A stretch of DNA of 64,000 nt from Paenibacillus harenae (GCF_030812415.1 NZ_JAUSST010000008.1:279550-343549); one strand, 5' to 3'; positions 35,868 to 45,505 are shown, numbered from the stretch's first letter. Notes: generated from the letters alone by a model not told the origin. Numbers and translations are program-made.

Positions 35868-37025
35868 ATGGAAATTATGATGTTTGCGCACGGAGGCAGC
35901 TTGAACAGAGGCTGCGAGGCTATTGTTCGCTCCTCAACGACGATTATCAAGGAAAAGATTAATGGAGCGAAAGTGTATCTGGCTTCCGAGAAGCCGCATA
36001 CGGACCAAATCATTACATCGCTGGACGAGATCTACGATGGGTCGAAGAAGACAATAAAGAAGTATTCCCTCGATTGGTTTGTTGCCTCGGTGCGCTTTAA
36101 AGCGCTGCGGGATGAAACCTATGCATTAGGCATTATCGAACAGAACATCATTAAGCATATTAAGAATGTTGACGTGTGCTTATCTATTGGCGGAGACAAT
36201 TATTGTTACGGGGAGCAGCCGAACTGGTATGAAATAAACAGAAGAGTGAAAGCGCAAGGCAAGAAACTCGTTCTTTGGGGCTGTTCAATCGGAGAAGAGG
36301 ATATGTCTGAGCGGAAGCTGGAGGATCTTAAACAGTTCGACTTGATCCTTGCGCGCGAAACGTTAACCTATAATATGCTGAAGAGCAAGGGGCTTCAGAA
36401 CGTAAAGCTTTGTGCGGATTCCGCGTTTACGATGGAGAAGGAAGAACTGCCTCTGCCTGTAGGATGGAGCGAAGGGAATACGGTCGGATTGAATTTCAGT
36501 CCGCTCGTATGGAAACGCAACAAGCAATCGCAAGGTGCGGTTCGCGAATTAATCAACCATATCTTAAGCACGACCGATATGACGATCGCGTTGACGCCGC
36601 ACGTCATCGAGAATGGAAACAATGATTACGAGGTTCTGAAAGCTTATTATGACGAGTTCAGACATACGGGCAGAGTTATTCTGTTGCCGGACAATTTAAC
36701 CGCTATTCAATATAAGGGATATATCGCACGAATGAGATTTTTTATTGGAGCAAGAACGCATGCCACGATTGCGGCTTATTCTAATTTCGTACCTACGATG
36801 GTACTAGGATACAGCGTGAAATCGAAAGGCATCGCAACCGATCTTTTCGGAGAAGAGAAGCTGGTATTAGGTATCGAAGAAATATCGAGCGGCAGTATGC
36901 TCAAGAGCAAATTCGACGAGATGGTAAGCGAAGAAGACGAAATCAAACAAGCGCTTAAGCAAGCGATCCCTGGTATTAAGCAAATGTCTTACAAAGCAGT
37001 CGAACACTTGCAAGAGTTAAGCTGA
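35868..37025 (+). CDS. Polysaccharide pyruvyl transferase family protein
   Basis: 385 residues from ATG 35868 (GGAGGG 10 bases upstream; a TTG at 35850 overlaps that site). Family motifs: FAHGGSLNRGCEAIVRS at the N terminus, SIGGDNYCYGE near 107-117, LVLWGCSIGEED near 134, LILARETLTYN near 160 and the late FFIGARTHATIAAYS near 290, all typical of the CsaB/WcaK/EpsO group. It should add a ketal-linked pyruvate, giving the polymer negative charge, using phosphoenolpyruvate. Confidence 0.92.
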   Translation: MEIMMFAHGGSLNRGCEAIVRSSTTIIKEKINGAKVYLASEKPHTDQIITSLDEIYDGSKKTIKKYSLDWFVASVRFKALRDETYALGIIEQNIIKHIKNVDVCLSIGGDNYCYGEQPNWYEINRRVKAQGKKLVLWGCSIGEEDMSERKLEDLKQFDLILARETLTYNMLKSKGLQNVKLCADSAFTMEKEELPLPVGWSEGNTVGLNFSPLVWKRNKQSQGAVRELINHILSTTDMTIALTPHVIENGNNDYEVLKAYYDEFRHTGRVILLPDNLTAIQYKGYIARMRFFIGARTHATIAAYSNFVPTMVLGYSVKSKGIATDLFGEEKLVLGIEEISSGSMLKSKFDEMVSEEDEIKQALKQAIPGIKQMSYKAVEHLQELS

Positions 37026-37032
37026 GGTGAAT

Positions 37033-38226
37033 ATGAAGAAAAATCTATTATTCGTAATGCCCAGTTTAAGCTCTGGGGGCGGAGAACGCAGTTTAATCAC
37101 GTTGCTGAGCCAAATCGATTATGATTCTTATGATGTGGACTTATATTTACTTAAGCATGAAGGCCTCTTCATGGAACTTATTCCAAAAGAGGTTAACGTG
37201 CTGCCACTCCCCGAGCAATATCACCTATTTATGCTGCCGATGTTATCCTCCGTCCAGAGGCTTGTCTTCAAGGGCAAGCTGCCGCTCGCCTACAATAGGA
37301 TGATGTTCAGCCTGAAGAATCGGTATGCCCAAAACGAATCGATTCGGGAACAATATAATTGGCGGTATTTGGCTAGGTTTTTGGAGCCGATTGCGAAGCA
37401 ATACGATACAGCTATTGGTTTCTTGGAGAAAACCTCTACGTACTTTTGCGTGGAGAAGGTCAAAGCCGACAAAAAAATAGGTTGGATCCACATCGATTAC
37501 GACAAATTGGGAATGGACCCGAACTTCGATAAGCATTACTTCGACCAACTGGATTACATCGTAACCGTATCGGAAGAATGTTCCTCGATATTGAAGAAAA
37601 GGTTCCCTGAGCAGGTGCACAAAATCAACGTGATTCATAATATCGTTTCTCCGAGCATGATTGAACGAATGGCGGAAAAGGAGCAAGACGATTTGTTCGA
37701 CCGAAGAGGGGAAGAAGTCGTTATTTTATCCGTAGGTCGCCTGCACCATCAGAAGGCGTTTGAGCTGGCGATTGAAGCTTGCAGCAAATTGGTGGATAGA
37801 GGTTATAAGATTCAATGGAATATAATCGGGGACGGGGAAGAAAGACAAAAGCTGACCGAGCTGATCCAAAGACAAGGGCTTACCGAGCATTTCCGATTGT
37901 TAGGCTTGAAATCCAATCCTTATCCCTATATCAAGCAGGCTGATATCTACGTTCAAACCTCGAAGTTCGAAGGAAAATCAATTGCGATCGACGAGGCTAA
38001 AATATTGAACAAGCCAATCGTAATAACGCGATTCAGTACAGCAAAAGATCAAATTAACGATGGCGTAGACGGCTTGATTGTAGATATGGACGGACAATCT
38101 ATTGCTGCCGGCATCGAACGTCTTATTAAAGATATCGAGCTTAGGAATAAAATGGTAGACGAACTGTCTCAGGTTGATTTAGGGACCGAAGATGAAATTC
38201 ATAAATTATATAGTCTGATCGAATAG
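37033..38226 (+). CDS. Family 4 glycosyltransferase (paralogue 2 of 3)
   Basis: 397 residues from ATG 37033, with GAGGTGA upstream. GT-B donor domain: LSVGRLHHQKAFELAIEACS near 233, PYPYIKQADIYVQTSKFEGK near 295-314, IDEAKILNKPIVITRFST near 317. It shares long blocks with the neighbouring gene at 38237 and the one at 32232, including GFLEKTSTYF / GYLEKTPIYF and HIDYDKLGMDP / HTDYDKLGMDP, which marks a recent tandem duplication. Confidence 0.9.
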   Translation: MKKNLLFVMPSLSSGGGERSLITLLSQIDYDSYDVDLYLLKHEGLFMELIPKEVNVLPLPEQYHLFMLPMLSSVQRLVFKGKLPLAYNRMMFSLKNRYAQNESIREQYNWRYLARFLEPIAKQYDTAIGFLEKTSTYFCVEKVKADKKIGWIHIDYDKLGMDPNFDKHYFDQLDYIVTVSEECSSILKKRFPEQVHKINVIHNIVSPSMIERMAEKEQDDLFDRRGEEVVILSVGRLHHQKAFELAIEACSKLVDRGYKIQWNIIGDGEERQKLTELIQRQGLTEHFRLLGLKSNPYPYIKQADIYVQTSKFEGKSIAIDEAKILNKPIVITRFSTAKDQINDGVDGLIVDMDGQSIAAGIERLIKDIELRNKMVDELSQVDLGTEDEIHKLYSLIE

Positions 38227-38236
38227 GTGGATAGCC

Positions 38237-39418
38237 GTGAAGAAACGCATTCTGATCGTAATGAATAACCTAACCTGCGGAGGAGCGGAAAAGTCGCTCG
38301 TCTCCATGCTGCAATCGATCGATTATTCCTTATGCGATGTGGATTTGCTGTTGTTTCGGCATGAGGGTGTATTCATGGACAATCTACCAAAGCAAGTTAA
38401 TTTATTGGATGAGCCCGTGGAGTATCAGTATTTCGATATGTCGATCAAGAAGGCGCTATATGAGTGTGCGACAAAAGGCAATATTCGTGTTGCATGGGCA
38501 AGAATATGCGCGGGTTATATTTTTAAGACGGAGACGAACCGGACAAGATGCGAGCAACGCATATGGAAATACAGTTCCAAGTCGCTTAAGCGCTTGACGA
38601 AAAACTACGATGCCGCAATCGGTTATCTGGAGAAGACGCCGATCTACTTCGTGACCGATAAAGTGAATGCAACTAAAAAAATCGGTTTCATCCATACCGA
38701 TTATGACAAATTGGGCATGGATCCCGTTATCGACAGCAAGCACTTTAGATTGCTGGATTATATCGTGACGGTTTCCGAGCAGAGCGTCAAAGTGCTTAAA
38801 AACCGCTTTCCGATGTTTAAAGATAAAATCGTGCTTATGCATAATATCGTATCTCCGGCAGCCGTAATCGATATGGCATCGGACGTGAAGCCAATGAAGA
38901 AAAGCGGTATAACATTGGCATCCGTCGGCCGTTTAAGCCATATGAAAGGATTTGATATGGCGATAGAAGCATGCGAAATGTTGATTCGGGATGGATATTC
39001 GGTTACATGGTACGTGGTTGGAGAAGGAGAAGAAAGAAGAAAGCTTGAACCGATGCTGAGAGAGAAAGGCCTCGAAGACTGCTTCATACTGACCGGACTT
39101 CAGGAAAATCCATATCCGTATATGAACCAATGCGATATTTATGTTCAGACCTCATTATTCGAGGGGCGTTGTCTAACGCTAACCGAAGCGAAAATATTGC
39201 AGAAGCCTATTGTTTCGACAAATTTCGATGCGGTCTACGATCAGCTAACGGATGGGCAAAACGGACTTATTGTCGAACGAGATCCTATGTCTATCTATAA
39301 AGGCATTAAGCGGCTAATCGACGACGAAGGATTAAGGCAACAATTCGTCGAGCACTTGAAGCAGGAGCAGCTTGGCACGGAGAACGAGATCCAAAAGCTT
39401 TATCAATGGATCAGCTAG
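38237..39418 (+). CDS. Family 4 glycosyltransferase (paralogue 3 of 3)
   Basis: 393 residues from GTG 38237 (AGGTGG upstream). ASVGRLSHMKGFDMAIEACE near 231-250, PYPYMNQCDIYVQTSLFEGR near 292-311 and LTEAKILQKPIVSTNFD near 314. Ends QLGTENEIQKLYQWIS, matching the end of the preceding paralogue (DLGTEDEIHKLYSLIE). Donor specificity unknown; adjacent paralogues often add successive residues of the same type or have diverged in linkage. Confidence 0.9.
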   Translation: MKKRILIVMNNLTCGGAEKSLVSMLQSIDYSLCDVDLLLFRHEGVFMDNLPKQVNLLDEPVEYQYFDMSIKKALYECATKGNIRVAWARICAGYIFKTETNRTRCEQRIWKYSSKSLKRLTKNYDAAIGYLEKTPIYFVTDKVNATKKIGFIHTDYDKLGMDPVIDSKHFRLLDYIVTVSEQSVKVLKNRFPMFKDKIVLMHNIVSPAAVIDMASDVKPMKKSGITLASVGRLSHMKGFDMAIEACEMLIRDGYSVTWYVVGEGEERRKLEPMLREKGLEDCFILTGLQENPYPYMNQCDIYVQTSLFEGRCLTLTEAKILQKPIVSTNFDAVYDQLTDGQNGLIVERDPMSIYKGIKRLIDDEGLRQQFVEHLKQEQLGTENEIQKLYQWIS

Positions 39419-39437
39419 CGAATAGGGTGGGATTGTC

Positions 39438-40613
39438 ATGATAATTGTGAGCTTAATCATTGTGGGCCTCATAGCGATAATCGCGTTAATCGATGCAGTG
39501 CCATTATGGAGCGATTGGTTCGGGCGCATCCGTATTGGCAAATATCGGGATCGGAACCATTGGGAGCGGTCCATCGTCCGTGTAGGCAGCGAGTGGTTGA
39601 ATAAGACGCCTAAGATTAAAGTGACGGATAATACAAGGCTTGTCTTTATCGATATGCTGCGGGGGAATTATACAAAAAGCGCCATTCAGCAGTGGCAAGA
39701 AGCAGCTCTGCTATTAGGATTGTCGGAGCAGTTGAAGGAAGCGAAAGACGATGCGATTCAGAGTGCCATGAATCAATACTTAAACACGAAGTTCGACAGT
39801 AACGGCCAATGGAGAGAGAAACCTGCGCATGTTGACGGCGCGATACTTGCTTACGCGATCATGAAAATCGATCATGTCGACCCTGACCGATACAAGCAGG
39901 CCCTCGACTACACCTGGAATATGATAAGAGAACATATAGGCGAAGACGGTACAGTCCTCTATCGAAAAGGTATGAAAGATTATCGGTATGTGGATACGAT
40001 CGGCTTTATTTGTCCGTTTCTCGTCACCTATGGCCTGAAATACAAGGTGAACGAGTGTATCCAACTGGCAGTCAAACAAATCCAAGAATATGAGCAGCAT
40101 GGAATGCTTGAGCGCCATCATATTCCTTGCCACGCTTATCAAGTGAAAGACAAGCTTCCGCTTGGTTTATATGGTTGGGGAAGAGGACTTGGCTGGTATG
40201 CGATCGGACTCATTGACGCCTGGCAAGAACTTCCTGCGGGCCATGAACATAAGCAGGCGCTTACCGATTCTGTGAGCAAGTTCGCACGATCGGCACTAGC
40301 CTTTCAGAGAGAGAGCGGGAATTGGAACTGGACCGTTACCCGGCCGGAGTCCAGAGCCGACTCATCGACGACGGCAACGTTAGGCTGGTTCCTTGCCAAC
40401 GCCGCCAAAATCGGCGATATCTCGCAGGAATGTTCGAAAGGCGCGAATTCCGCCGTCGATTATTTAATGAAAGTAACGAGACGAAACGGCGCTGTCGATT
40501 TTTCGCAAGGGGATACCAAAGATATCGGCGTATATGCGATGCTCTTTAATCGGTTACCTTTTACGCAAGGCTTCAGTATGCGGTTGATAGCTAAAATCAG
40601 AGGCGGCCAATGA
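39438..40613 (+). CDS. Membrane-anchored glycoside hydrolase of the GH88/GH105 type
   Basis: 391 residues. An N-terminal membrane segment (about 2-20) anchors an (alpha/alpha)6-barrel domain. Motifs fit unsaturated glucuronyl or rhamnogalacturonyl hydrolases (YteR-like): EKPAHVDGAILAYAIMKI near 130-147, DYRYVDTIGFICPFLVTYGL near 181-200 and LYGWGRGLGWYAIGLIDAW near 245-263. Such enzymes act on the unsaturated uronic acid left by polysaccharide lyases, which suits the beta-helix lyase-like proteins at the left of this locus. It may trim or recycle the polymer. Confidence 0.82.
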   Translation: MIIVSLIIVGLIAIIALIDAVPLWSDWFGRIRIGKYRDRNHWERSIVRVGSEWLNKTPKIKVTDNTRLVFIDMLRGNYTKSAIQQWQEAALLLGLSEQLKEAKDDAIQSAMNQYLNTKFDSNGQWREKPAHVDGAILAYAIMKIDHVDPDRYKQALDYTWNMIREHIGEDGTVLYRKGMKDYRYVDTIGFICPFLVTYGLKYKVNECIQLAVKQIQEYEQHGMLERHHIPCHAYQVKDKLPLGLYGWGRGLGWYAIGLIDAWQELPAGHEHKQALTDSVSKFARSALAFQRESGNWNWTVTRPESRADSSTTATLGWFLANAAKIGDISQECSKGANSAVDYLMKVTRRNGAVDFSQGDTKDIGVYAMLFNRLPFTQGFSMRLIAKIRGGQ

Positions 40614-42163
40614 GAACGAAAAGCTCCATTATCAACATTGCGGCAGGGTTAGGGAATCAGATCATCATTACGGTGCTAAGCTTTATTTCCAGAACCGTGT
40701 TTATTAACAGCTTAGGTATTGAGTATTTGGGTGTCAACGCCTTGTTTATTAATATTCTCGGCATGCTGTCGCTGGCGGAGGCTGGGATCGGCTCAAGCAT
40801 CGTCTATAGTCTGTATAAGCCTGTAGCGGAGAACGATCAGGAGAAAATCAACAAGCTGATGCGGCTGTACAAGCGAGCTTACCTCGTTATCGCGCTCGTC
40901 GTTACGTTGCTGGGACTATCGCTGCTGCCTTTTCTGGATACGATCGTGAAGGATTCGGACATCCCTAATTTGGCGTTGATTTACGTTATATTTTTGGTTA
41001 ATACAGTCGTTCCCTATTTATTTACATACAAAAGCTCCTTTCTGAACGTAAGTCAAAAAGGCTACATCGTGACTCTTGTTTTCACATTATCATCTATCTT
41101 GTCCACCAGCTTGAAGATCGGTATTTTGTATTACACCGAAGATTATATTCTGTTTCTAATTGCCGATTGCCTCATTACGATCTGCACATCGATCTATCTT
41201 GTTACGATCGTTAATCGGAAATATCCGTTCCTGAAACACAAAGTCATAGGCAAGCTTGACGACGAAACCAAGGGCGGAATTATCAAAAATGTGAAAGCGA
41301 TCGTTATTCAGAATGTCGGCGGCTATCTCGTATTGGGAACGGAGAACATCCTTATCTCCTCCTTTGTCAGCATCGTGGCTGTCGGGCTTTATTCCAACTA
41401 CAAAATGCTTATCGATATAGGACGAACATTTATCAATCAAGTGTTCAACAACTTATATCACAGTATCGGCAATTTGGTTTCCGTAGAGAGCAAAGAGAAG
41501 ATTTACAGCATTTATAAAGTGATGCTCCTCTTTAGCTTCTGGTTATATTCGTTGCTGACGATCCTGCTTTATGTGCTTATTGAGCCGTTTATCAAGCTAT
41601 GGATCGGCCCTGAATATTTAATGACCGGCGGAGTCCTTATTGTGCTGATGCTGCTGTTCTACGAGAGAGGCATGCGCAATTCGATTTCCACGGTTAAGAC
41701 GACGGCCGGCATTTTTCATGAGGACCGATATGCTCCTTTGGTTCAGGCTGCCGTCAGTCTAGGCATATCCATAGTTCTCGTGCACCAGATCGGAATTACG
41801 GGCATTTTCCTTGGTTCTCTCATAAGCGCGATAGTCGTTCCGTTCTGGGTTACCCCGTATCTGGTTTACAAGAAAGTATTCCAAAAACCGTTGTTCGACC
41901 ATTTTCGCCAGATTGCCCTATACACATTGGTTGGATTCGGCACGCTCTATCTGACCCATTATTTATGCGGGTTCCTCCCTGCCGCAAGCTTCGTACAGTT
42001 GATCGGCAAAGGCGTCATCGCCCTCCTGGTCGTTAATCTGGTCTATGTAATCGTCTTTCACCGTACGGCGGAGTTCGTCTATTTATGGGGAGTCGCGAAA
42101 TCAATGGTTGGAAAGCTTATGAAGCGGAACAAGAATAATCAAGAGCCGGAGGTTGATGTCTAA
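40610..42163 (+). CDS. Wzx-type oligosaccharide flippase (MOP superfamily)
   Basis: 517 residues with 12-14 membrane segments. SIINIAAGLGNQIIITVLSF followed by SRTVFINSLGIEYLGVNALF is the conserved opening of polysaccharide exporters; EAGIGSSIVYSLYKPVAEND follows near 60-80. It should flip the undecaprenyl-linked repeat unit outward for the EpsG-like polymerase. Overlaps the hydrolase gene by 4 bases (ATGA) and the galE gene by 1 base, so the three are coupled. Confidence 0.93.
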   Translation: MRTKSSIINIAAGLGNQIIITVLSFISRTVFINSLGIEYLGVNALFINILGMLSLAEAGIGSSIVYSLYKPVAENDQEKINKLMRLYKRAYLVIALVVTLLGLSLLPFLDTIVKDSDIPNLALIYVIFLVNTVVPYLFTYKSSFLNVSQKGYIVTLVFTLSSILSTSLKIGILYYTEDYILFLIADCLITICTSIYLVTIVNRKYPFLKHKVIGKLDDETKGGIIKNVKAIVIQNVGGYLVLGTENILISSFVSIVAVGLYSNYKMLIDIGRTFINQVFNNLYHSIGNLVSVESKEKIYSIYKVMLLFSFWLYSLLTILLYVLIEPFIKLWIGPEYLMTGGVLIVLMLLFYERGMRNSISTVKTTAGIFHEDRYAPLVQAAVSLGISIVLVHQIGITGIFLGSLISAIVVPFWVTPYLVYKKVFQKPLFDHFRQIALYTLVGFGTLYLTHYLCGFLPAASFVQLIGKGVIALLVVNLVYVIVFHRTAEFVYLWGVAKSMVGKLMKRNKNNQEPEVDV

Positions 42164-43179
42164 TGGCAATACTCGTTACAGGAGGGGCAGGATACATCGG
42201 AAGCCATACCTGCATAGAGCTTCTTGAGGCAGGACATGAGCTTATCGTTGTGGATGATTTTTCCAACAGCAAACCTGAGGCCTTGAGGCGAATAAGTGAA
42301 TTAACGAATAAGTCGTTCGCCTTCTATGAACTGAACGTGATGAATCAGGCGGGCCTTGAGCGAATATTTGAAAATCATAGCGTTGAAGCCGTCATTCATT
42401 TTGCCGGTTTGAAGGCGGTAGGCGAATCTGTGCGGATTCCGCTAAAATATTATCAGACGAATATGATGAGCACTTTGGTTCTTTGCGAAACGATGAATAA
42501 ATACGGCATTCATAAGCTTGTATTTAGCTCCTCGGCTACCGTTTACGGTTCTCCCGAACAAGTACCCCTTACAGAAAGCTCAAAAACCGGAGCGACTAAT
42601 CCGTACGGACATACAAAGCTTATGCTTGAGCAGGTACTACAGGATTTAGCGGCGTCCGACCCAAGGTGGGGGATCTCCATACTGCGCTACTTTAATCCGA
42701 TAGGGGCTCATATAAGCGGCAGAATCGGTGAAAATCCTAACGGTATTCCGAATAATTTGATGCCTTATATTTCGCAGGTCGCCGTTGGGAAACTGGAACA
42801 ACTGAGCGTGTACGGGAACGATTACGACACGATCGACGGCACTGGCGTCCGCGATTATATTCATGTGGTCGATCTGGCTCGGGGACACCTCAAGGCGCTT
42901 CAGCGCCTTCTTGATCATGCCGGTATCCATATTTACAATCTTGGAACAGGCCGGGGAGTCAGCGTATTGGAAATCGTAGAAGCGTTCGAACAGATTTCCG
43001 GTAAAAAGATCGCCTACCGTATTGTAGATCGCAGGCCGGGAGATATTGCCGTATGTTATGCGGATACGACGAAAGCCAATCATGAATTAGGCTGGGTAGC
43101 GGTCAAGGGTATTCGTGAAATGTGCGAAGATACGTGGCGTTGGCAAAGCTCGAATCCTAATGGTTACGACGAGTATTAG
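42163..43179 (+). CDS. galE: UDP-glucose 4-epimerase
   Basis: Interconverts UDP-glucose and UDP-galactose using bound NAD. 338 residues. NAD site VTGGAGYIGSHTCIELLEAG at residues 5-24; catalytic Ser and YxxxK in SSSATVYG near 124-131 and NPYGHTKLM near 147-155; the RYFNPIGAH block near 180 is standard for GalE. With GalU it supplies the galactosyl donor. Last gene of the polysaccharide block; a 113-base gap with the SinR-type lasso promoter follows. Confidence 0.95.
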   Translation: MAILVTGGAGYIGSHTCIELLEAGHELIVVDDFSNSKPEALRRISELTNKSFAFYELNVMNQAGLERIFENHSVEAVIHFAGLKAVGESVRIPLKYYQTNMMSTLVLCETMNKYGIHKLVFSSSATVYGSPEQVPLTESSKTGATNPYGHTKLMLEQVLQDLAASDPRWGISILRYFNPIGAHISGRIGENPNGIPNNLMPYISQVAVGKLEQLSVYGNDYDTIDGTGVRDYIHVVDLARGHLKALQRLLDHAGIHIYNLGTGRGVSVLEIVEAFEQISGKKIAYRIVDRRPGDIAVCYADTTKANHELGWVAVKGIREMCEDTWRWQSSNPNGYDEY

Positions 43180-43228
43180 ATAAGACGAGGAATGAATTGT
43201 TACTCTTTTCAAACGGTTTCCGCGGTAA

Positions 43229-43279
43229 TTGACAGTGAAAATAGAAGGTGCTAAACTGAAGCTGTTCTTTATAAAGAAC
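43229..43279 (+). promoter_or_regulatory. Lasso-operon promoter with perfect SinR-type palindrome at the start site
   Basis: TTGACA (43229) and TAAACT (43252) with 17 bases between; 6 bases later GTTCTTTATAAAGAAC (43264-43279), a perfect 16-bp palindrome made of two inverted GTTCTYT half-sites. It covers the expected start and lies just before the GGAGG of the macrolactam synthetase gene. Copy 5 of 6 and the best match. Confidence 0.92.
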
Positions 43280-43292
43280 TTCGGAGGTTAGG

Positions 43293-45233
43293 ATGAGTGC
43301 AATAACCGGAATCTATCAATATAACCAAGAGCCTGTGGTTTTACATGAGGGCTATCAGCTAATGTCCGGTTTAGAGCAGTTTGCTGCAGATGAATCGCGT
43401 GTCTGGCATGAGGACAGTGTTTTTCTTGGATGCCATGCGCAATGGATTACTCCGGAATCCGTAGGCGAATGCTTACCTTACTATGATTCTAATCGTCGAT
43501 TGGCGATTACGGCGGATGCTATTATCGATAACCGCGAACAACTCTTTCAATTGCTGCAAGTAGATCGTGATAGAAGAACTTCTATTACTGACAGCGAGTT
43601 GATTTTACTTGCCTATGATAAATGGGGAGAAGATGCTCCCGGACATTTAGCAGGTGATTTTGCTTTTATGATCTGGGATGAGAGAGAACGGATTCTCTTT
43701 GGCGCAAGAGACTTCTCGGGAGGCCGTACGCTTTATTATCTCCGCAACAAAGGGCGGTTTGCTTTCTGTACGACAATCATGCCGCTTCTATCCTTGCCTC
43801 ATGCAACGGCAACTCTGAATGAACAATGGCTTGCTGAATTTTTGGCTATATCAGGCATGATCGATACGGTAGACGCTTCATCGACAATCTATAAGCACAT
43901 CGAGCAAGTACCACCTTCCCATAGCATTACTATTACTCCTGATCGAGTATCCCTTTCGCGCTATAATACGTTTACTAATGTGAAACCTCTCAAACTGAAG
44001 TCTAGCGAAGAGTACGTTGAAGCGTTCCGGGACGTTTTCCGCGAAGCGGTGGCTGCAAGAGTGCGAACGCATCGCCAGGTCGGAGCGCAGCTCAGCGGCG
44101 GATTGGACTCGGGAGCGGTCGTTAGCTTTACGGCTGAGACGCTTCGAAATACGGATAAGAAATTACATACGTTTAGTTATATCCCAACCAAGGATTTCAA
44201 AGATTTCACTTCCAGAAGCATGATGGCCGACGAGAGTCCTTTCATTCAGGCTACGGTTCGTCATGTTGGAGGGATCACGGCTCATTACCTGGATTTCGAG
44301 GGGAAAGATTCTTTTTCCGAGGTTGACGATTTTCTTGCTGCGATGGAGATGCCTTACAAGTTTTTTGAGAATTCCTTCTGGCTGAAGGGAATGTTTGAAG
44401 CGGCGAGCAACGAAGATGCGGGCGTGCTGCTTAACGGCGGGCGGGGCAACTTAAGCATATCTTGGGGCTCGGCTATCGACTATTATGCAATCCTTCTAAA
44501 GCGGTTCAGATGGATACGATTGACGCGCGAGCTGCATCAGTACAGCTATCTTGCGGGAGGCCCAAGATTGCGCAGAATTCCAGAAATTGCGAGAATTGCT
44601 TTTCCATTCATAGACCGTCTTTTTCCTGTAGAGGCCGGCTATCAGCTGCCTACGCTGATTAATCAGGAATTCGCTAACAGAACCAACATCTACGACAAGC
44701 TTAAAGAGCATGGCATGGATGAGAGGGGATGGCTCTCCTCGTCCTCTATTTACGAAGATCGGAAGAACCATTTCGAAGAGGTGTTTCATTGGAACGCCAG
44801 CAATACGTTATCGACGAAATTATCGCTAAGGTACAATGTGTGGAAGCGTGATCCAACGAATGATATTAGAGTCATTCGTTATTGCTTATCGGTTCCTGAG
44901 AGCCAATATGTGAGCAACGGACTTGACCGGGCTTTAATCCGAAGAGCGACGGATAAGCTGCTTCCCGATCAAATCAGGCTCAACCAACGCATTCGCGGCG
45001 TACAAGGGGCCGATTGGGTTCACCGAATGCTCCCGAACTGGCATGTATTCAGACTCGAGCTTCAGCAGCTTTGCTCCGATGAAAGAGTCATGCAATACTT
45101 TAATCGGGATACGTTAGAGAAAGCGATGCTGAAGATTCGCGGGGATATCCGTCCGGATTTCGTTACCGACCCGGATTCTAAGATATTAATGCGCAGTCTC
45201 ATTGTTTACCGATTTATCAAATCGTTGTTATGA
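43293..45233 (+). CDS. Lasso peptide macrolactam synthetase (C protein, asparagine-synthetase-like)
   Basis: Adenylates an Asp or Glu side chain of the precursor core and closes the ring on the new N terminus, trapping the tail. 646 residues. The N-terminal Ntn-hydrolase-like half lacks the catalytic Cys2 of AsnB (sequence starts MSAITGIYQ), so it has no glutaminase activity, as in lasso C proteins. The C-terminal synthetase domain has the pyrophosphate loop QLSGGLDSGAV near 265-275 and LLNGGRGNLS near 378. GGAGG lies 5 bases before ATG. It is 16 bases from the precursor gene and heads the operon. Confidence 0.93.
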   Translation: MSAITGIYQYNQEPVVLHEGYQLMSGLEQFAADESRVWHEDSVFLGCHAQWITPESVGECLPYYDSNRRLAITADAIIDNREQLFQLLQVDRDRRTSITDSELILLAYDKWGEDAPGHLAGDFAFMIWDERERILFGARDFSGGRTLYYLRNKGRFAFCTTIMPLLSLPHATATLNEQWLAEFLAISGMIDTVDASSTIYKHIEQVPPSHSITITPDRVSLSRYNTFTNVKPLKLKSSEEYVEAFRDVFREAVAARVRTHRQVGAQLSGGLDSGAVVSFTAETLRNTDKKLHTFSYIPTKDFKDFTSRSMMADESPFIQATVRHVGGITAHYLDFEGKDSFSEVDDFLAAMEMPYKFFENSFWLKGMFEAASNEDAGVLLNGGRGNLSISWGSAIDYYAILLKRFRWIRLTRELHQYSYLAGGPRLRRIPEIARIAFPFIDRLFPVEAGYQLPTLINQEFANRTNIYDKLKEHGMDERGWLSSSSIYEDRKNHFEEVFHWNASNTLSTKLSLRYNVWKRDPTNDIRVIRYCLSVPESQYVSNGLDRALIRRATDKLLPDQIRLNQRIRGVQGADWVHRMLPNWHVFRLELQQLCSDERVMQYFNRDTLEKAMLKIRGDIRPDFVTDPDSKILMRSLIVYRFIKSLL

Positions 45234-45249
45234 GAGGAGGTGAATATAC

Positions 45250-45393
45250 ATGACAGCGAAAAAAGAATGGCAAGCTCCTGCTTTGGAAGTCCTTGATGTC
45301 AACCAAACAATGGCATCGACAACGAACGGTCCTTTGACTGACGAAGCGTACGTTCCTGGCAAATGGTCCGAGAAACCGCGTTTCACTAGCTAA
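45250..45393 (+). CDS. Lasso peptide precursor (A), 47 residues
   Basis: Strong AGGAGGTGA site before the ATG. The leader has the lasso pattern W-x2-P-x-L (W7, P10, L12) for the RRE protein, then LDVNQTM. By the usual rule that Thr stands two residues before the cut, T20 predicts cleavage between M21 and A22 and a 26-residue core: ASTTNGPLTDEAY followed by VPGKWSEKPRFTS. The core ends in Ser, the site phosphorylated by HPr-kinase-like enzymes in paeninodin-type clusters. Oddly, the first acidic residue is Asp at core position 10 (D31) and the next is Glu at 11, whereas known rings use 7, 8 or 9. If cleavage were after A22 the ring would be Ser1-Asp9. Confidence 0.9.
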   Translation: MTAKKEWQAPALEVLDVNQTMASTTNGPLTDEAYVPGKWSEKPRFTS

Positions 45394-45422
45394 TTTCTTC
45401 ATTACTTAATTTACAGTTGGGA

Positions 45423-45460
45423 GAGCCCCTATACATTTAACCATGTATAAGGGCTTTTAA
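45423..45460 (+). terminator. Imperfect terminator / attenuator between precursor and kinase genes
   Basis: Arms AGCCCCTATACAT and ATGTATAAGGGCT pair with one C-A mismatch, loop TTAACC, then TTTTAAA. The weak T run would let part of the transcription through, giving more precursor than processing enzymes. Confidence 0.75.
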
Positions 45461-45505
45461 ACATCATTATAGCGGCCCCAAGCAGCATGTCTGGAGTGAA
45501 TGGAA

